Of a stretch of 16,935 nucleotides of DNA, positions 13,947-16,935 are shown piece after piece. Source of the DNA: CAG-582 sp964636965 (GTDB lineage Bacteria > Bacillota_I > Bacilli_A > RF39 > UBA660); NCBI GenBank assembly GCA_964636965.1, contig CAZWST010000033.1, positions 1 through 16,935 on the forward strand, read 5' to 3'. The notes under the pieces are model-generated. The model saw nothing but the letters and a program-made list of their open reading frames with translations, searched no databases and was not told the DNA's origin. Numbering within the stretch: position 1 is the stretch's first letter; each line of letters opens with the position of its first letter. The translations under genes and the position numbers were made by a program.

Positions 13947-15224
13947 ATGGAAGAAAGACTAATTCAATTATTAGATGATACTTTATCTTTAAAAGACTTA
14001 AAGGAGTGTTTAGATAAAGAATTATTGCGTGATAGTGCTTATTTGCAAGTTAAGAATTCTTTTTCTGATTTAACTGAAAGAAAGTACTTTCCTTTAATAG
14101 CTAATAAACTTTTTTTATTTGTAATAGATTATCCTGGATATTTTAATGATGAGATTCTATATCTTTTGAACTATGATAAAAGATTCTTAAATATTCTTTC
14201 AGTTAAGCAGTTAAAAGATTTAATATACTATGTACCAAATGCGCCTGATTATATTATTGAAAGAATTAATGATATAGATCCTAATAAACAAGAAATAATT
14301 ACTGATTTAACTTGCATTTCTTTAAATAATGAAGATTCATTTATGAGACTTCTAGAGCAAGTATTTGCATCTAACTCACTTACTCTGTTTACATATTTTA
14401 TTATGACTTTGGCTAAAAATAATTTTAATGACTATAATGAATTCATTAGTTTCTTAGGTAAAACTGATATGCCGTCATTACCTTCTATAATGGCAGATTA
14501 TTCTTATTTAAGTAATAACTTAATTGAATTTCTAGTTAGTAATTTTGATTATTTGTTATCTATTGAACAGAAAAGGAAAATGGAATTAATTTATACCTTA
14601 GATGGAAATCTACCACGCAAAGTTTCTAAAAATTATAAAGGATTTATTAAATTAATTGATAAATCAGAGACTCCTATGTTTACTACTGAATGTTTAAATA
14701 TTGTATTTAAAAATAACTTAGAAAAGCAAATTAGAGATTATATAGATAAAAAAACTATTAGATATTTAAAAATGGGATCTACTACACAAGCTTTTAGAAT
14801 TGGAATGCGTAAAGTGTTAAAATTTTCTAGATCTAAGAATATGCCAAGTACGCTTTATAAGCACTTTTTATTAGCCCCTACTGAAAGAACAATTATTTTT
14901 GATGAATATAATTATCCAGATTTATATATCGAAAAGCAAGATTATCTTTCAAAGTATCATAAGGGTAAAAGAATATGCGATGAAGACTTTGATAATTATT
15001 TTGAAGAAGCTAGAAAGCAAAAAATATTATTGCAAGATCCACATTGCGTTAGAAGAATGGATAACAATTTTGGCTTTTTAAGAGATTATCATGATGCTAC
15101 ATTAGTTGGGGTAAATAGTCATGAGGAGTTACCTGATTGGTTTAAAAGAAGACCTCTTGTTATGTATGATATAGATATGGTTAGAGATATCGGTGATACT
15201 CAAAAGAAAAAAACGCTTAATTAG
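13947..15224 (+). CDS. Unrecognised protein with kinase-like C-terminal domain
   Basis: A 425-residue protein. Residues 1 to about 265 are helical and hydrophobic in a repeat-like manner, with no known motif. From about 270 a kinase-like pattern can be read: KMGSTTQAFRIG (G277 region) followed by KVLKFS with K292 as the likely nucleotide-binding lysine, strands up to DLYIEKQDYL, then D364-P-H with N373/N374 before FGFL in the position of a catalytic loop, and D408-I-D410 in place of DFG. This is my inference from pattern order; the domain is short and divergent, so it may be an atypical kinase or a pseudokinase. GGTGAG lies four bases before the ATG at 13947; an ATG at 13935 is an alternative. 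Likely controlled by the divergent LysR gene. Ends in a bidirectional terminator. Confidence 0.75.
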   Translation: MEERLIQLLDDTLSLKDLKECLDKELLRDSAYLQVKNSFSDLTERKYFPLIANKLFLFVIDYPGYFNDEILYLLNYDKRFLNILSVKQLKDLIYYVPNAPDYIIERINDIDPNKQEIITDLTCISLNNEDSFMRLLEQVFASNSLTLFTYFIMTLAKNNFNDYNEFISFLGKTDMPSLPSIMADYSYLSNNLIEFLVSNFDYLLSIEQKRKMELIYTLDGNLPRKVSKNYKGFIKLIDKSETPMFTTECLNIVFKNNLEKQIRDYIDKKTIRYLKMGSTTQAFRIGMRKVLKFSRSKNMPSTLYKHFLLAPTERTIIFDEYNYPDLYIEKQDYLSKYHKGKRICDEDFDNYFEEARKQKILLQDPHCVRRMDNNFGFLRDYHDATLVGVNSHEELPDWFKRRPLVMYDIDMVRDIGDTQKKKTLN

Positions 15225-15236
15225 CGTTTTATTATT
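15206..15236. terminator. Bidirectional terminator between the kinase-like gene and uvrB
   Basis: AAAACGCT (15210-15217) pairs with AGCGTTTT (15223-15230) around a five-base loop. On the minus strand it is followed by a run of seven T, making it a strong uvrB terminator; the plus-strand tail is weaker. It contains the plus-strand stop codon. Confidence 0.8.
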
Positions 15237-16935
15237 CACTTTTCATTTCGAAAAGAATATCACGAAGTTCCATAGCTCTTTCGAAATCTAAATTCTTTGC
15301 AGCTTCTTTCATCTCTGTTTCAATATTCATCATTATTAGTTCTTTATCTTTCTTACTCATCTTCGTATTTTTAGTAATCTTCTCTTCTGTTTCTTCATCA
15401 ATGTTAGAGATAACATTTGCAATATCTTTTATAATTGTCTTTGGAGTAATTCCATGTTCTTTATTATATCTTTCTTGTATTTCACGACGACGTTTTGTTT
15501 CTTTAATAGATTTTTCCATTGCTTCACTAACTTCATCTGCATACATGATAACATGGCCAGAAGAATTTCTTGCACATCTACCAATAATTTGGATTAATGA
15601 TCTATCACTTCTTAAGAATCCTTGTTTATCTGCATCCATTATCGCGATTAAGGATACTTCAGGTAAATCTATTCCTTCACGAAGTAAATTTATTCCAACT
15701 AAGCAATCATACTTACCTAAACGTAATTCACGTATAATTTTCAATCTTTCAAGAGTTTTAACTTCACTGTGAAGATAAGCAACTTTTATTCCTAGATTCT
15801 TAAGATAGCTAGTCAACTCTTCAGCCATACGAATAGTTAGAGTTGTTATAAGTACTCTTTCATTCTTTTCTATTCTATTATTAATTTCATTAATTAAATC
15901 ATCTATTTGTCCTTCTGTTTTTCTAACTTCAATCGTTGGATCTAAAAGGCCAGTTGGTCTAATAATTTGTTCAACACATTTATTGTTAACAAGCTCAAGT
16001 TCGTAGTCTCCTGGAGTTGCAGAAACATATATAGCTTGATTAATTTTTTCATTGAATTCATCGAATTTAAGAGGACGATTATCTAAAGCACTTGGAAGAC
16101 GAAAACCATACTCAACTAAAGTAGTTTTACGCATTCTATCTCCATTATACATTCCTCTTACCTGTGGAAGAGTTACGTGTGATTCATCAACTACAAGTAA
16201 AAAGTCTTTTGGAAAAAAATCTATTAAAGTAGATGGTGTTTCACCTTCAGAACGAAGAGCAATATGACGTGAATAATTTTCAATACCATGGCAGAATCCA
16301 GTTTCCCTTAACATCTCTAAATCATATTCGCATCTTTCTCTTAATCTTTGTTCTTCAAGAAGTTTGTTATTTTCAAGTAATACTTTGCATCTTTCATGAA
16401 GCTCTTCCTCAATTCTTCTGCAAGCTTCTTCAAGTTTGTCTTTATTAGTTACAAAATGAGTTGCTGGAAATATTGTAGTAGATTTTTTATTCTGAACTAT
16501 AGCGCCAGTTAATATATCAAATTCACTGATTCTATCTATTTCATCACCAAATAGTTCAATACGTACCCCATTTTTCTTTTCAGCAATTGGAACAATATCG
16601 ATGATATCTCCATTTACTCTAAATGTTCCACGATGGAAATCCAATTGATTTCTTTCATAGTTCATATCAATTAATCTATTTAATAAGTCATTTCTTTTTA
16701 TTGTATCTCCAACTGTTGCAATTAACATATGTGATTCGTAATCTTCTGGATCTCCAATACCATAAATACAAGAAACTGACGATACAACTATAGTGTCTTC
16801 ATTAGTTAAAAGAGAAGAAGTTGCTGCATGTCTTAACTCATCTATCTCATCATTAATTGATGCATCTTTTTCAATATATGTATCACTTTGGGGAACATAA
16901 GCTTCTGGTTGATAATAATCATAGTATGAGACAAA
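15232..16935 (-). CDS. uvrB: UvrABC system protein B, N-terminus cut by the window edge
   Basis: The damage-verification helicase of nucleotide excision repair, which works with UvrA and UvrC. The frame is open to the window edge at 16935 and already reads FVSYYDYYQPEAYVPQSDTY there, the UvrB beta-hairpin region, so 567 residues are present and about 90, including the Walker A motif, are missing. The ATG at 16728 is internal, not the start. Visible are the DEAD-box-type motif VVDESHVTLPQ, YVSATPGDYE, LREGIDLPEVS, ADKQGFLRS and the motif VI segment QIIGRCARN (Cys where Ala is usual), then the C-terminal UVR domain (about the last 35 residues, EAAKNLDFERAMELRD) that contacts UvrC. Terminates at a strong hairpin. 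Confidence 0.97.
   Translation of the reverse strand, partial: FVSYYDYYQPEAYVPQSDTYIEKDASINDEIDELRHAATSSLLTNEDTIVVSSVSCIYGIGDPEDYESHMLIATVGDTIKRNDLLNRLIDMNYERNQLDFHRGTFRVNGDIIDIVPIAEKKNGVRIELFGDEIDRISEFDILTGAIVQNKKSTTIFPATHFVTNKDKLEEACRRIEEELHERCKVLLENNKLLEEQRLRERCEYDLEMLRETGFCHGIENYSRHIALRSEGETPSTLIDFFPKDFLLVVDESHVTLPQVRGMYNGDRMRKTTLVEYGFRLPSALDNRPLKFDEFNEKINQAIYVSATPGDYELELVNNKCVEQIIRPTGLLDPTIEVRKTEGQIDDLINEINNRIEKNERVLITTLTIRMAEELTSYLKNLGIKVAYLHSEVKTLERLKIIRELRLGKYDCLVGINLLREGIDLPEVSLIAIMDADKQGFLRSDRSLIQIIGRCARNSSGHVIMYADEVSEAMEKSIKETKRRREIQERYNKEHGITPKTIIKDIANVISNIDEETEEKITKNTKMSKKDKELIMMNIETEMKEAAKNLDFERAMELRDILFEMKSE

Noticed and set aside
15232..16728. uvrB starting at the ATG at 16728
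   Set aside because: The same frame continues without a stop to 16935 and reads conserved UvrB sequence, so the gene is cut by the window edge and 16728 is an internal methionine.

Overview
The window is a strongly AT-rich bacterial chromosome segment from a low-GC Firmicute. Supporting this are AGGAGG-type ribosome binding sites, sigma-A-like promoters with 17-bp spacers, short U-tract terminators that often overlap stop codons, and a gene set containing UvrB, a CBS/DRTGG family II pyrophosphatase, NAD kinase, slipin, a LysR regulator and a DUF1653 protein. Standard-code reading gives intact proteins, so this is not a code-4 mollicute. An uncultured gut-type member of the Bacilli or Clostridia is my inference; the species cannot be named. 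I see no tRNA, rRNA, CRISPR array, transposase or phage gene.

Layout. At 1-330 there is no gene, but the minus strand carries a good promoter followed by about 310 nt whose two ends are exactly complementary over 11 bp, with two further nested long-range helices: a candidate structured RNA. At 450-1379 (+) is a coiled-coil protein with an acidic tail, and at 1407-2255 (-) an unrecognised helical protein; the two converge on a bidirectional terminator. A 90-bp inverted-repeat element lies at 2316-2405. At 2471-4729 (-) is an operon of membrane protein, RlmI-like methyltransferase and NAD kinase. Divergent from it, 4840-6000 (+) encodes a slipin and a DUF1653 protein.

The centre of interest is 6021-8527 (-). 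A promoter at 8499-8527 starts a roughly 527-nt gene-free, highly structured transcript ending at an intrinsic terminator (7966-8005). It is followed immediately by a small four-helix membrane protein, then a PAP2 phosphatase and a short-chain dehydrogenase. A large ornate RNA next to a small DUF21/CorB-like membrane protein is the known arrangement of OLE RNA and its partner OapA, and that is my best reading. The RNA has its own promoter and terminator, and its downstream partner gene has another promoter.

Upstream on the same strand is an operon of an HTH-membrane regulator, a tail-anchored protein and a large membrane-anchored extracytoplasmic protein (8535-10711). Then come the regulated inorganic pyrophosphatase (10802-12424), a 93-aa orphan (12548-12829), a LysR regulator (12916-13809) divergent from an unrecognised protein with a kinase-like C-terminal domain (13947-15224, +), and finally the C-terminal 567 residues of UvrB (15232-16935, -), truncated by the window edge.
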